NCBI GenBank assembly: GCA_045125935.1
Contig: JBGVNW010000068.1
Span: 248,001 to 312,000, forward strand
DNA length: 64,000 nucleotides
Source of the DNA: CAG-877 sp045125935
GTDB lineage: Bacteria; Bacillota_I; Bacilli_A; RF39; UBA660
Direction of reading: 5' to 3'
Shown: piece after piece, positions 24,020-31,758 of the stretch
Layout: every line of letters starts with the position of its first letter
Position numbering within the stretch: position 1 is the first letter of the stretch
Notes under the pieces: generated by a model
Seen by the model: only the letters and a program-made list of their open reading frames with translations
The model's database searches: none
Told to the model about the DNA's origin: nothing
Position numbers and translations under genes: made by a program

Positions 24020-25219
24020 ATGAACAACATCAAAGATTTTGATCAATATTTAAAGGAGAAGTATTTTAAATTGAGTAAAAAAGATAAAGAATATCTTTTA
24101 GAACTCGATAAGAAATATGGAGAACTTGCTATTATTTTCAGAAAGGAGTTCAGGGCAAAAAATGTCATGAATCTCGATTCTGAATTTGATAAATTCATAG
24201 AACATAAAAAAGTTGGTGAAAAATATTTCCCAAAATTGGAATTGGAACAGATAGAAAGTTCTGTTGATATTAAAAAAGAATTTGAAGAACTTCTTGCAAA
24301 GTTTGAAAACTTCAGTTCATTCATTTCTAAATTTTATATTGAAAGAATAAATGGTTTTTTAAAAACAATTAGAATTAAAGAAAAATATAAAGAAATGACA
24401 GAGAGTGGAGAATATGATAAAAAGAGTAAGCGTAAGAATAATAGAAGTGATTGTTTCCCTTCTTTGGCAGAATATAATTATGCATTGGAAATTATAAAAG
24501 ATTTTCCTTATGAATCTATTAAAAGTGGAGTTAGAGATATAAAGGCAGAAGATGCTGCTAAAATGTTCCAAAAGAAAATAGATGAATTGGGATATGAATA
24601 TAAGGTGAAATTGGTTGATGGAATGCTTCCACGTGTAAATGTAACACCAGAAGGCATTGTTAGAGTTAATCCGAAAGCAATGTTTTCTATGACAGATATT
24701 GAAGGATTATATCAACATGAATTGAGCGGTCATGTTGGTAGAAGATATTATGGTTATCAGACTGGATTGAATTTGTTTGTTATAGGACTAGCAAAAAGTA
24801 ACACGTATGATGAAGGTTTAGCAATATGGAATAGCATCAACAAAGTTAAAACACCAAAACCAAATATTTTATTCAATATTGCTATAAAAACAGTTATTGC
24901 ATATCATTCATATGATATGGATTTTTGTGAGTTGTTTGATTTTATACATGAGTTGGTTCCTAATATGAGTGATAAGACTCTTTTTAGAACTATTGTTAGA
25001 TCAAAGAGAAATATTGGGGATTGTAGAATTATTAGTGGAGCAATAGAAACTGGATATTTAAAAGGATATAAACTTGTAACTCTTATGTCTGATGAAGATA
25101 GAGATGATATATTAAAATACAATATCGGACCTGACCAGATGGAAGATTTAAATAATATTAAAGTATTTTTAGAAGTAAATAGATTTGAACCATTAAAAAT
25201 AAAAGTTAAAGATGCATAA
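24020..25219 (+). CDS. DUF1704/QEGLA-type metallopeptidase with capsid-targeting-like N-terminus
   Basis: 399 residues. Tag: MNNIKDFDQYLKE|K. Residues ~30-170 are helical. The catalytic region has YQHELSGHVGRRYYGYQTG with HExxxH (about 233-238), then YDEGLAIWNSI, matching the (Q/D)EGLA motif that names this family and supplies the third metal ligand. Related human proteins (MATCAP/KIAA0895) are tyrosine carboxypeptidases; bacterial members are uncharacterised. A late promoter (via 23697) and the tag suggest a protease packed in the head and delivered into the host. Substrate unknown. Family call is strong, delivery is inference. Confidence 0.75.
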   Translation: MNNIKDFDQYLKEKYFKLSKKDKEYLLELDKKYGELAIIFRKEFRAKNVMNLDSEFDKFIEHKKVGEKYFPKLELEQIESSVDIKKEFEELLAKFENFSSFISKFYIERINGFLKTIRIKEKYKEMTESGEYDKKSKRKNNRSDCFPSLAEYNYALEIIKDFPYESIKSGVRDIKAEDAAKMFQKKIDELGYEYKVKLVDGMLPRVNVTPEGIVRVNPKAMFSMTDIEGLYQHELSGHVGRRYYGYQTGLNLFVIGLAKSNTYDEGLAIWNSINKVKTPKPNILFNIAIKTVIAYHSYDMDFCELFDFIHELVPNMSDKTLFRTIVRSKRNIGDCRIISGAIETGYLKGYKLVTLMSDEDRDDILKYNIGPDQMEDLNNIKVFLEVNRFEPLKIKVKDA

Positions 25220-25310
25220 AACTATTCCATTTAAGATAGAAAAGGATGATAAAAAATCTTTCACAAAAGTTGTAAAATAATATTAAATATATAATTAAAA
25301 AATATAATTT

Positions 25311-26162
25311 ATGGACAGACCTAATATTATTCATAGTTTTTATAGTTTGAAATGTTATGATGATAATTTATTTTTTCAATCTTGTTATTTCATGTTGTCA
25401 TGTTTATATGTTAAAAATATTGGGGGAAATATAAGTATTCACACAGATGATAAATTTGCATCTTTAATTGAAAGTTGTCCTTATGATAATATATATAGAG
25501 ATTTGAATGATTGTTACGAAGCACCAAGAAAATTCTTTGCATATCCAAAATTAATATCTTTATCCAAAGAACCTTTAGGAACAATTCATATCGATGGTGA
25601 TGTTTTCTTAAAAAAAGAAGGGTTGTTTGATATGTTAGATATTAAAGAATATGATTGCATAACACAAAGTTTAGAATTGCGAGAATTTATAGATTGGGAA
25701 TGTATTTGGGATGCAAGTTCCGAACACTTTAAATATGTTGAATATCCTTATTATATGAAAAGATTTTGCAATAAAATGTATAACTGTGGGGTTCTTGGAT
25801 TTAATAACGAAAAATTATTTAACGAATGGTATGAAAATTATTTTAGAATGCTTGATGAATATGTTTATCATCCAAATGATGTGAATAATGGCATACCAGA
25901 TATAATAATAGAACAACAATCTCTTGTAGATTTATGTGATTATAAAAAATATAATGTTAAAACACTATTACCTATTGGTAATTTTATGGAATTGAATATT
26001 GCTGCTAACAAAATAGGATATCAACATACAGTTGGTCATGCAAAATCAGAGAATATCATAATGTGCTTACAAAATATAAAAAGAATATCTCCAAAACATT
26101 ATGAAATAGTTAAACAAAATTGGATCGGTAGATATCCATTATTTTTTAAATATGTTGAATAA
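25311..26162 (+). CDS. GT-A-type glycosyltransferase-like protein
   Basis: 283 residues. The N-terminal half has a nucleotide-sugar-binding Rossmann-like pattern ending in GTIHIDGDVFLKK with a D-x-D motif (about 94-96), and YNCGVLGFNNEKLFNEWY parallels the acceptor-side 'GVLGF' motif of capsular polysaccharide and DUF6734-type glycosyltransferases. There is no tag, no late motif and no signal peptide. Only a weak AT-rich leader precedes it, so it may be read through from the metallopeptidase gene 90 bases upstream. It could glycosylate virion proteins or modified DNA bases. Substrate unknown. Confidence 0.6.
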   Translation: MDRPNIIHSFYSLKCYDDNLFFQSCYFMLSCLYVKNIGGNISIHTDDKFASLIESCPYDNIYRDLNDCYEAPRKFFAYPKLISLSKEPLGTIHIDGDVFLKKEGLFDMLDIKEYDCITQSLELREFIDWECIWDASSEHFKYVEYPYYMKRFCNKMYNCGVLGFNNEKLFNEWYENYFRMLDEYVYHPNDVNNGIPDIIIEQQSLVDLCDYKKYNVKTLLPIGNFMELNIAANKIGYQHTVGHAKSENIIMCLQNIKRISPKHYEIVKQNWIGRYPLFFKYVE

Positions 26163-26175
26163 GAATAAATAATAT

Positions 26176-26206
26176 AAATCCGCTGTCGTTTGATAGTGGA
26201 TTTTTT
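26176..26206 (+). terminator. Rho-independent terminator
   Basis: AATCCGCT/AGTGGATT stem (one G-T) with a 10-base loop and T6. Confidence 0.7.
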
Positions 26207-26215
26207 ATTATCAAA

Positions 26216-26223
26216 CATAAATA
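26216..26223 (+). promoter_or_regulatory. Late promoter motif CATAAATA
   Basis: CAAACATAAATATAGTAAG, 25 bases before the start at 26249. Confidence 0.65.
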
Positions 26224-26248
26224 TAGTAAGTAAATAATATTTTTTGAC

Positions 26249-28009
26249 ATGAATTATAAAGGTTATAGTATTCTTAATGAAAGTAAGAAATCAAAAGATG
26301 TAACAGTTATATTTTTAAGTGCTCGTGCAAAATCTACAAAGAAAGATTCTAATTCAATGTTCTTTTTTGAAGATGCTGCTAAAAAAGCAGGTGTTAAAAT
26401 GATAACTGTAGACCCATCATCCGCATCTATTTCAGGATCTGATGGAAAGCACAAAATAGTAGATCACAGTAATGGTAAGAATGAATATGTTGTTTCACCT
26501 CATAACTGTGTTGTTTTTACTAGAAGAACTTGTTTAAAAAACAGTGAGAGTAAGGATTTTGTCCGTGATATGGAAAGACTTGGATATGTTATGATCAATT
26601 CATTAGATACAATGGAAATTTGTGAAGATAAGTTTGTAACATATAAGAAACTTAAAGCGGCAAATATTGCTACTCCACAAACTGTCGTAATTTCATCATC
26701 TTCAATGAATAAGTTGGATGAGAAGGTTCAATCTATCGGTGGTAGATTTCCTATTGTTGCGAAAATTTTAGAAGGAACTCAAGGAAGTGGTGTAATGATA
26801 TTTGAATCAATGATGTCATTAAGATCAACATTGCAAGCAATTTTCACACTGGTTCCAAAAGCAGATATTTTATTGCAAGAGAAAATTAATTCTGATTGTG
26901 ATTATCGTGTACATGTTCTTTATAATGGATTTGACAGAGTATCGGGTGTAGATAATTATAAAGTTATTGGATGTATGCAGAGAAATGTTATGGAGGGAGA
27001 TTTTAGATCTAATTTCTCTTTAGGTGCAACAGCAGAAAAAGGACATTTGACACCTGAACTCGAAAGAATTTCTAAACAAGCAGCATATGCGGTTAAAGGT
27101 CGTTGGGTAGGTGTAGATGTTATTATGGACTCTGGAACAAAACAATGTTATGTGCTTGAGATAAATTCTTCACCAGGAACCAAGGGTATTACAACTGCTG
27201 CTGGTGATGATGTTGTTGGAGAAATTTTCAATATGATTAAGGACGATTTCAAATACACAAAATATGATTCAGATCAAATTGGTAAGTATGAAACTGTAAC
27301 TATTAAGAATCTTGATTGTGATGCTGTTATGCATTTTGATTCTGACAAAACATTTACAGAAATGATGTGCTCTTCAGTTAACATGAAGAGCGATGATACC
27401 GTTGCTTATGTTTATAATGGTGTTACATATACCGCAGATATGTCTGGTGTAAAAAGAAATGAACCAATGATTGAAATGAATATTAAATTCAACGGCACAG
27501 TTTATAAAAATGAATTGGTTATATTGAAACAAACAAATGATAGCAAACTTCTTAATACTATGGTAGGTGGTTCAAGATTTATCAATAGAGTTGCAGACAA
27601 TGGTGTAGTTGTTGATGATTCTTTTATTTTGACAGATAATAATCTTAACTTTGAAGTTCCTGCTGCTGTTGTTGAAGAAGGTCTTTTAATAGAAGGTATG
27701 AATTGGTTGTTTGGTGTGAACGATGAAGAAATAAAATTAGATGGTTTAAGAAATCTTATTATGACATTTATGAATGGCTCAAGAGATGAATACACTAGAA
27801 AGAAATGGACTATTGAAGGAGAGCAATATAAAGATAATTGGATATTGAGTTATAATGGTAAGAAGTTTTTGGAGTGCAGAGAAAATTATCCTTATTTCTT
27901 AAACAACTATATGCCTTTCAAGCAGGCTTGTAAAATTGCAGGTGTAATTGAATCCATTCTTGGTCGAGTTGTTGATATGAGCAAATATCCAGAAGCAAAA
28001 GAAAAATAA
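26249..28009 (+). CDS. RimK-like ATP-grasp ligase fused to a degenerate retropepsin-like domain
   Basis: 586 residues. Start MNYKGYSILNE|S carries a cleavage-like L-N-E site. Residues ~17-332 are an ATP-grasp ligase of the RimK type: AKILEGTQGSGVMIFES (171-187), a DYRVHVLYNG strand (218-227), and metal-binding YVLEINSSPGTKGI (301-314; compare RimK EVNASPGLEGI). RimK adds glutamates to the C-terminus of ribosomal protein S6. Residues ~345-460 resemble the protein at 28255: VMHFDSDKTF (360-369) aligns with its VKLDSGNSSL, with Asp364 kept but Gly replaced by Asp. The C-terminal ~100 residues are unassigned. Late promoter at 26216. Confidence 0.8.
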   Translation: MNYKGYSILNESKKSKDVTVIFLSARAKSTKKDSNSMFFFEDAAKKAGVKMITVDPSSASISGSDGKHKIVDHSNGKNEYVVSPHNCVVFTRRTCLKNSESKDFVRDMERLGYVMINSLDTMEICEDKFVTYKKLKAANIATPQTVVISSSSMNKLDEKVQSIGGRFPIVAKILEGTQGSGVMIFESMMSLRSTLQAIFTLVPKADILLQEKINSDCDYRVHVLYNGFDRVSGVDNYKVIGCMQRNVMEGDFRSNFSLGATAEKGHLTPELERISKQAAYAVKGRWVGVDVIMDSGTKQCYVLEINSSPGTKGITTAAGDDVVGEIFNMIKDDFKYTKYDSDQIGKYETVTIKNLDCDAVMHFDSDKTFTEMMCSSVNMKSDDTVAYVYNGVTYTADMSGVKRNEPMIEMNIKFNGTVYKNELVILKQTNDSKLLNTMVGGSRFINRVADNGVVVDDSFILTDNNLNFEVPAAVVEEGLLIEGMNWLFGVNDEEIKLDGLRNLIMTFMNGSRDEYTRKKWTIEGEQYKDNWILSYNGKKFLECRENYPYFLNNYMPFKQACKIAGVIESILGRVVDMSKYPEAKEK

Positions 28010-28021
28010 TAATTATTTTTT

Positions 28022-28177
28022 ATGGGTTGTAATTGCAAAAAAGATAAAACCGAACTTAATATAAGGAAGGAAATTAGAAAAAAGACAAAAGATGCTATCA
28101 CAACACTTAAGAGAATATGGAAAGAAAGTGAAAATAATAAAATTACGACAAATAAAGACGAATTGAATTTTAAGTAA
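28022..28177 (+). CDS. Small Cys-containing basic protein
   Basis: 51 residues, starting MGCNCKKDKTELNIRKEIRK, 12 bases after the RimK-like gene and before a strong terminator. A CxC near the N-terminus may bind metal or form a disulfide; the rest is a lysine-rich helix with a single Trp. It has no tag and no recognised family. Position inside the RimK-RimB unit suggests it is part of that transcript. Confidence 0.55.
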   Translation: MGCNCKKDKTELNIRKEIRKKTKDAITTLKRIWKESENNKITTNKDELNFK

Positions 28178-28180
28178 ATT

Positions 28181-28212
28181 AAGTGGTGAGAATAATACTC
28201 ACCACTTTTTTT
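28181..28212 (+). terminator. Rho-independent terminator
   Basis: AAGTGGTGAG/CTCACCACTT with a 7-base loop and T-tract joined to the next late promoter. Confidence 0.85.
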
Positions 28213-28220
28213 CATAAATA
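28213..28220 (+). promoter_or_regulatory. Late promoter motif CATAAATA
   Basis: TTTTTTTCATAAATATATAAAAT, 34 bases before the start at 28255. Confidence 0.75.
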
Positions 28221-28254
28221 TATAAAATAAGAAATATTTATCGGTAAACTATAT

Positions 28255-28803
28255 ATGATTAAAAAATTTGAAGATTTTGTAAAAGAATTTTCGTTAAAAA
28301 CAGAAAGCAAACAACAAACCGATGATAAGGAATCTAAAGTTAAAGTAGATGGAGAGCATAAACATCTTGCAGGTGTTAAAGAGGTTATTGAAATTGTTGG
28401 TTTAGGTAAAATGAAAGTTAAACTTGATTCTGGTAATAGTTCGTTGTGTGCATTAATTGTTCAAAAATTTGACGAAGATAAAGAAAATAAGACCGTTACA
28501 TTTGAATTTGACGGAAAGGAAAGAAAATATGATGTTGTTAAACATGTTAGAATATGGCATCACGGAACTGCGACTGTTAGACCAGTAATTAAATTGGATT
28601 TAATTTTTAATGGACAAGTGTATAAAGACGAGTTGGTTGATTTAAAAATTAGTGATTTAACAGGAACAAGAAATTATAGATCTAGAATGTTGCTATCAAA
28701 AGCATTTATGACAAAAGCAAATATTGTGATTGATCCTAGTAAGGAGTTCAATATTACTGATAAAAAAGAAATTAAAAAGAAGAAATCAAATAAAAATAAA
28801 TAA
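28255..28803 (+). CDS. RimB-like retropepsin-type protease with capsid-targeting-like N-terminus
   Basis: 182 residues. Tag: MIKKFEDFVKE. From about residue 43: VIEIVGLGKMKVKLDSGNSS (44-63) gives an active-site D-S-G (Asp58-Ser-Gly60) in place of the usual DTG, then a VTFEFDG strand, HGTATVRPVIKLDLIFNGQV, and LTGTRNYRSRMLLSKAFM. This order fits the 'ATP-dependent zinc protease'/RimB family (PF05618), now seen as single-domain retropepsin-like proteases that dimerise and are encoded beside RimK. The C-terminus is basic (KKEIKKKKSNKNK). Its neighbour is the RimK-like ligase, which strengthens the call. Confidence 0.7.
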   Translation: MIKKFEDFVKEFSLKTESKQQTDDKESKVKVDGEHKHLAGVKEVIEIVGLGKMKVKLDSGNSSLCALIVQKFDEDKENKTVTFEFDGKERKYDVVKHVRIWHHGTATVRPVIKLDLIFNGQVYKDELVDLKISDLTGTRNYRSRMLLSKAFMTKANIVIDPSKEFNITDKKEIKKKKSNKNK

Positions 28804-28817
28804 AAATATATAATATT

Positions 28818-29693
28818 ATGATTATGATTAAAACATTTGAACAGTTTGTGTATGATATGCATAACACTTCTGTTAATGAAGCATATCAAAGTAGTAAATT
28901 AAGAAATATTATTAAACAACATGGTAAACCAAAACATTCTTGGGATAATAAAATGTTATATGACATAAAAGATAATGAAATTGTTGATGTTGTTAGTAGC
29001 AAAAATGAATATTATGAAAAATATAGCAACTATAGAGAAGACTTTAACGATAAGTCTGAAAAAACATTTAAGATCGAATTGAAAGATGGGTATTGTCTTG
29101 TTATAAGCAATTTGGGTATATTAAAAGATTTTATGAGTCATTTTGATAATTCCGAAGAAATGGAAAATGAATTTAAGAAAAGACATTCTGAAAGACATAA
29201 AGGAAATCTTGGAAAACATAATCTCGATGATATCCACCACAGACACATGCGAAAACGTAACGAAATAGAGGAAAGAAGATTTGCCGAAAAACTACAACCA
29301 TATACAGATGAAATTGTAAAAAAAATTAATTCTTTGATGGATGATATTTATATAAGAGAATTAGGTTTGGATGAAAACGGAAGACGTGATGAATTTACAA
29401 TTGAATCTAATATAAATATAGATGGCATTGAATATGATGTTTTCGTTGAGTATTCTGCCAGAATATATAATACTTGGGAGAGTTATGGTGAAGCATTTTA
29501 TAGTGCAGAATATGAATTGGAAAAATTTAGTATATATGATAACGAAAATGGTATAGAGGCAACAAATGATAAAATTGGAATAACATATCAAACACATAAA
29601 GACTTATTTAAAGAAGTTGATGTTAAAGAAATAAGTGGTGGTATTGTTGATCCATATGAAGCATATGGTGTTAGTAATGCAGATTTTATATGA
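28818..29693 (+). CDS. Putative internal virion protein with capsid-targeting-like N-terminus
   Basis: 291 residues (ATG 28818 or 28824). The tag MIMIKTFEQFVYDMH is followed by SVNE|A (18-22) and SSKLRNIIKQHGK, a module shared with the protein at 10179. The middle is rich in His and Arg (KKRHSERHKGN, DDIHHRHMRKRNEIEERR, ~130-170), suited to DNA or metal contact. The C-terminal ~110 residues look like an alpha/beta domain (FTIESNINIDGIEYDVFVEY). It follows the RimB-like gene by 14 bases on the same late transcript and ends before a terminator. No enzyme motif recognised. Confidence 0.7.
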   Translation: MIMIKTFEQFVYDMHNTSVNEAYQSSKLRNIIKQHGKPKHSWDNKMLYDIKDNEIVDVVSSKNEYYEKYSNYREDFNDKSEKTFKIELKDGYCLVISNLGILKDFMSHFDNSEEMENEFKKRHSERHKGNLGKHNLDDIHHRHMRKRNEIEERRFAEKLQPYTDEIVKKINSLMDDIYIRELGLDENGRRDEFTIESNINIDGIEYDVFVEYSARIYNTWESYGEAFYSAEYELEKFSIYDNENGIEATNDKIGITYQTHKDLFKEVDVKEISGGIVDPYEAYGVSNADFI

Positions 29694-29718
29694 TTATAAT
29701 TATAATATAAATAACTTT

Positions 29719-29751
29719 AAAGGTGAGCATTTAAAATGCTCACCTTTTTTG
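29719..29751 (+). terminator. Rho-independent terminator
   Basis: AGGTGAGCATTT/AATGCTCACCT hairpin then T6, fused to the early-type motif. Confidence 0.85.
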
Positions 29752-29760
29752 TTATATTTA
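29748..29760 (+). promoter_or_regulatory. Early-type promoter motif, leaderless spacing
   Basis: TTTGTTATATTTA ends 4 bases before the methyltransferase ATG at 29765. Confidence 0.65.
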
Positions 29761-29764
29761 TAAT

Positions 29765-30532
29765 ATGGTAGAGTTAAATAAAATATATTGCGAAGATTGT
29801 ATTGAGTTTTTAAATAGACTTGATGACAATTCTCTGGATTGCATTATCACATCGCCACCATATAATTTCGGAAAAGATTATACGGAATATGATGATAAGG
29901 TAGATTTTAAAGTATATGAAGATTGGTTATCACAAATATTTGAATTGTGTGCTAAAAAGTTGAAAGAAGGTGGTAGGATGTTTGTTAATGTCCAACCTGT
30001 TTTTAGTGAGAATTTTCCTACACATCATGTTGTAAGCAAAATATTGCAAAACTGTGGTCTTACTTGGGGTGGTGAGATATTGTGGGAGAAGAATAACTAC
30101 AATTGTGCATATACTGCTTGGGGGTCTTGGTGCTCTCCATCTATGCCTTATCTAAAATATACTTGGGAATTTGTTGAGTATTTCTACAAAGGATCTCCGA
30201 AACACACGGGCAATAAAGAAGATATAGACATTGTTGGTGATGAATTTAAAGTTTGGACAACAGCAAAATGGTCTATTGCTCCCGAAAGAAATATGAAAAA
30301 GTATGACCACCCTTCTATGTTCCCAGAAGAACTGGTTGAAAGAATATTAAAATTATTCACTTATAAAAACGATATTGTATATGACCCATTTTCAGGTGCT
30401 GGAACAACTTGTACAGTATGTGAAAGACTTGATAGAAGATATATCGGAACGGATATTAGTGAGCAATATTGTAAAACCGCCATTGAACGAATTGAATACG
30501 AAAAATGCTTGAAAGAAAAACCATTATGGTAA
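29765..30532 (+). CDS. DNA methyltransferase, SPPY type (N4-C or N6-A)
   Basis: 255 residues. Motif IV TSPPYNFGKDY (29-39) comes before motif I DPFSGAGTTC (near 200), the beta-class order, and a conserved W/EK region lies between (GGEILWEKNNYNC). Motif I is followed by IGTDISEQYC. SPPY is typical of N4-cytosine methyltransferases but also of some N6-adenine enzymes. No restriction partner is adjacent, so it probably protects phage DNA. It has an early-type promoter and is likely leaderless. Confidence 0.88.
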   Translation: MVELNKIYCEDCIEFLNRLDDNSLDCIITSPPYNFGKDYTEYDDKVDFKVYEDWLSQIFELCAKKLKEGGRMFVNVQPVFSENFPTHHVVSKILQNCGLTWGGEILWEKNNYNCAYTAWGSWCSPSMPYLKYTWEFVEYFYKGSPKHTGNKEDIDIVGDEFKVWTTAKWSIAPERNMKKYDHPSMFPEELVERILKLFTYKNDIVYDPFSGAGTTCTVCERLDRRYIGTDISEQYCKTAIERIEYEKCLKEKPLW

Positions 30533-30539
30533 TGAATAA

Positions 30540-30547
30540 CATAAATA
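30540..30547 (+). promoter_or_regulatory. Late promoter motif CATAAATA
   Basis: ATAACATAAATATTTAAAAA, 22 bases before the start at 30570. Confidence 0.65.
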
Positions 30548-30569
30548 TTTAAAAATATACATTTTATAT

Positions 30570-31718
30570 ATGGGTAAAAATATTTTGACATTTGAAGAGT
30601 ATTTTAACAATTATGATTTTGTTGATGAGAATAATATTTCATCATTAGATTTCATTGAAATATTAATGGAAGAAGAACACGAAAATGGATATGATTTAGT
30701 AGATTGTGATGAAGGTTGGTCTTTTGGAACAAGAGGTAGAGGTTCGGATAGGACATTCAAATTCACAGCAGGTAAGAATGATACAGACATAACATCTACA
30801 GAAATATTTAATGACGATAAGAAATTTAAATATCACGAAGTGTTGTTACCTAAAAGTGGAATTATGTCATATAACCTATATAAGATTTCTGATATGAGAA
30901 TTTCAAAGGCGTTGAAACACCCACAGAAATTTAAAGATATAGAACAAAGAGAAATTGACTTTGATTCAATCGATAGATTCATGAAGAGAACATCTTTATA
31001 TATGCAATCAATTTTAAAGGATAATCCCATTGATATAATTACATACCCACAAAGTTCAAGTGAATTCAATAAAGATATGGTGGATTATCTAATGAAAAGA
31101 TATAAAAGTTCTCCTGGTATTAAATGTATTCCAGATTTGATGACAAAAAATATTAGAAATGTTTATGTCAATTATACAGTTGCTAAAGAGTTAGGTTTAT
31201 CCGATAGCGATATCAATAAATTAAGACACGATATAGAAAATTGGAAATCTGATGCTGATGTATACGAGTTGAGAGTTAAAATAGATGAATTAAATGATTA
31301 TATCGCATATCATTCTGGCAAAAGAGGTCGTCCTTCTAATGAAATTAAAAACAAGAAAGAACTTGTTAAAAATTTAGAAGAACAAATTAAAATTCTCAGA
31401 AAAGGCAGGAGAGGTAAAGATAAAACAAAAACATCTGATGGTAAGGCTAAAAATTTTGAAATAAAATCTATAGAAGATAAACGAAGAAGATCTTTAGAGG
31501 GATTATTTGGAATAAATCCAAAATTATCTGGAATACAACAAGACCTTAAAGACAAACATATTGTTATTTTTGATGACAATATTTCTTCTGGAGCAACATT
31601 AGATGATATATGTTTAGAATTGCAAAAATATGGGGTAGCGTCAATTTTACCTATAACACTCGCTATAATTCCTAAAACTGTTTATGGTGAAAAACATGAA
31701 ACTTTAAAGGATAAATAA
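30570..31718 (+). CDS. Phosphoribosyltransferase-like protein with capsid-targeting-like N-terminus
   Basis: 382 residues. Tag variant MGKNILTFEEYFNNYDFVDE|N. Residues ~45-130 are beta-rich, unassigned. Residues 150-200 contain PIDIITYPQSSSEFNKD, the first half of a type I PRTase fold. A long charged insertion with coiled coil (~215-300) follows. Then DKHIVIFDDNISSGATLDDI (about 327-346) is the PRPP-binding motif (compare ComF/PRTase VLVVDDxxxTGAT) and ILPITLAII is the next strand. A virion-delivered enzyme acting on nucleotides or on proteins is possible. Late promoter and tag support packaging; substrate cannot be told. Confidence 0.65.
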   Translation: MGKNILTFEEYFNNYDFVDENNISSLDFIEILMEEEHENGYDLVDCDEGWSFGTRGRGSDRTFKFTAGKNDTDITSTEIFNDDKKFKYHEVLLPKSGIMSYNLYKISDMRISKALKHPQKFKDIEQREIDFDSIDRFMKRTSLYMQSILKDNPIDIITYPQSSSEFNKDMVDYLMKRYKSSPGIKCIPDLMTKNIRNVYVNYTVAKELGLSDSDINKLRHDIENWKSDADVYELRVKIDELNDYIAYHSGKRGRPSNEIKNKKELVKNLEEQIKILRKGRRGKDKTKTSDGKAKNFEIKSIEDKRRRSLEGLFGINPKLSGIQQDLKDKHIVIFDDNISSGATLDDICLELQKYGVASILPITLAIIPKTVYGEKHETLKDK

Positions 31719-31745
31719 AAGAAGCCTAATAAGGCTTCTTTTTTG
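31719..31745. terminator. Bidirectional terminator
   Basis: AAGAAGCC-TAATAA-GGCTTCTT with T-tract right and A-tract left. It separates the convergent genes ending at 31718 and 31759. Confidence 0.85.
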
Positions 31746-31758
31746 TTATAAATACATT

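Noticed and set aside
25211..25279. 22-residue frame MHKTIPFKIEKDDKKSFTKV(VK) after the metallopeptidase
   Set aside because: Its start overlaps the preceding stop, but there is no tag, promoter or recognisable pattern; too short to support.
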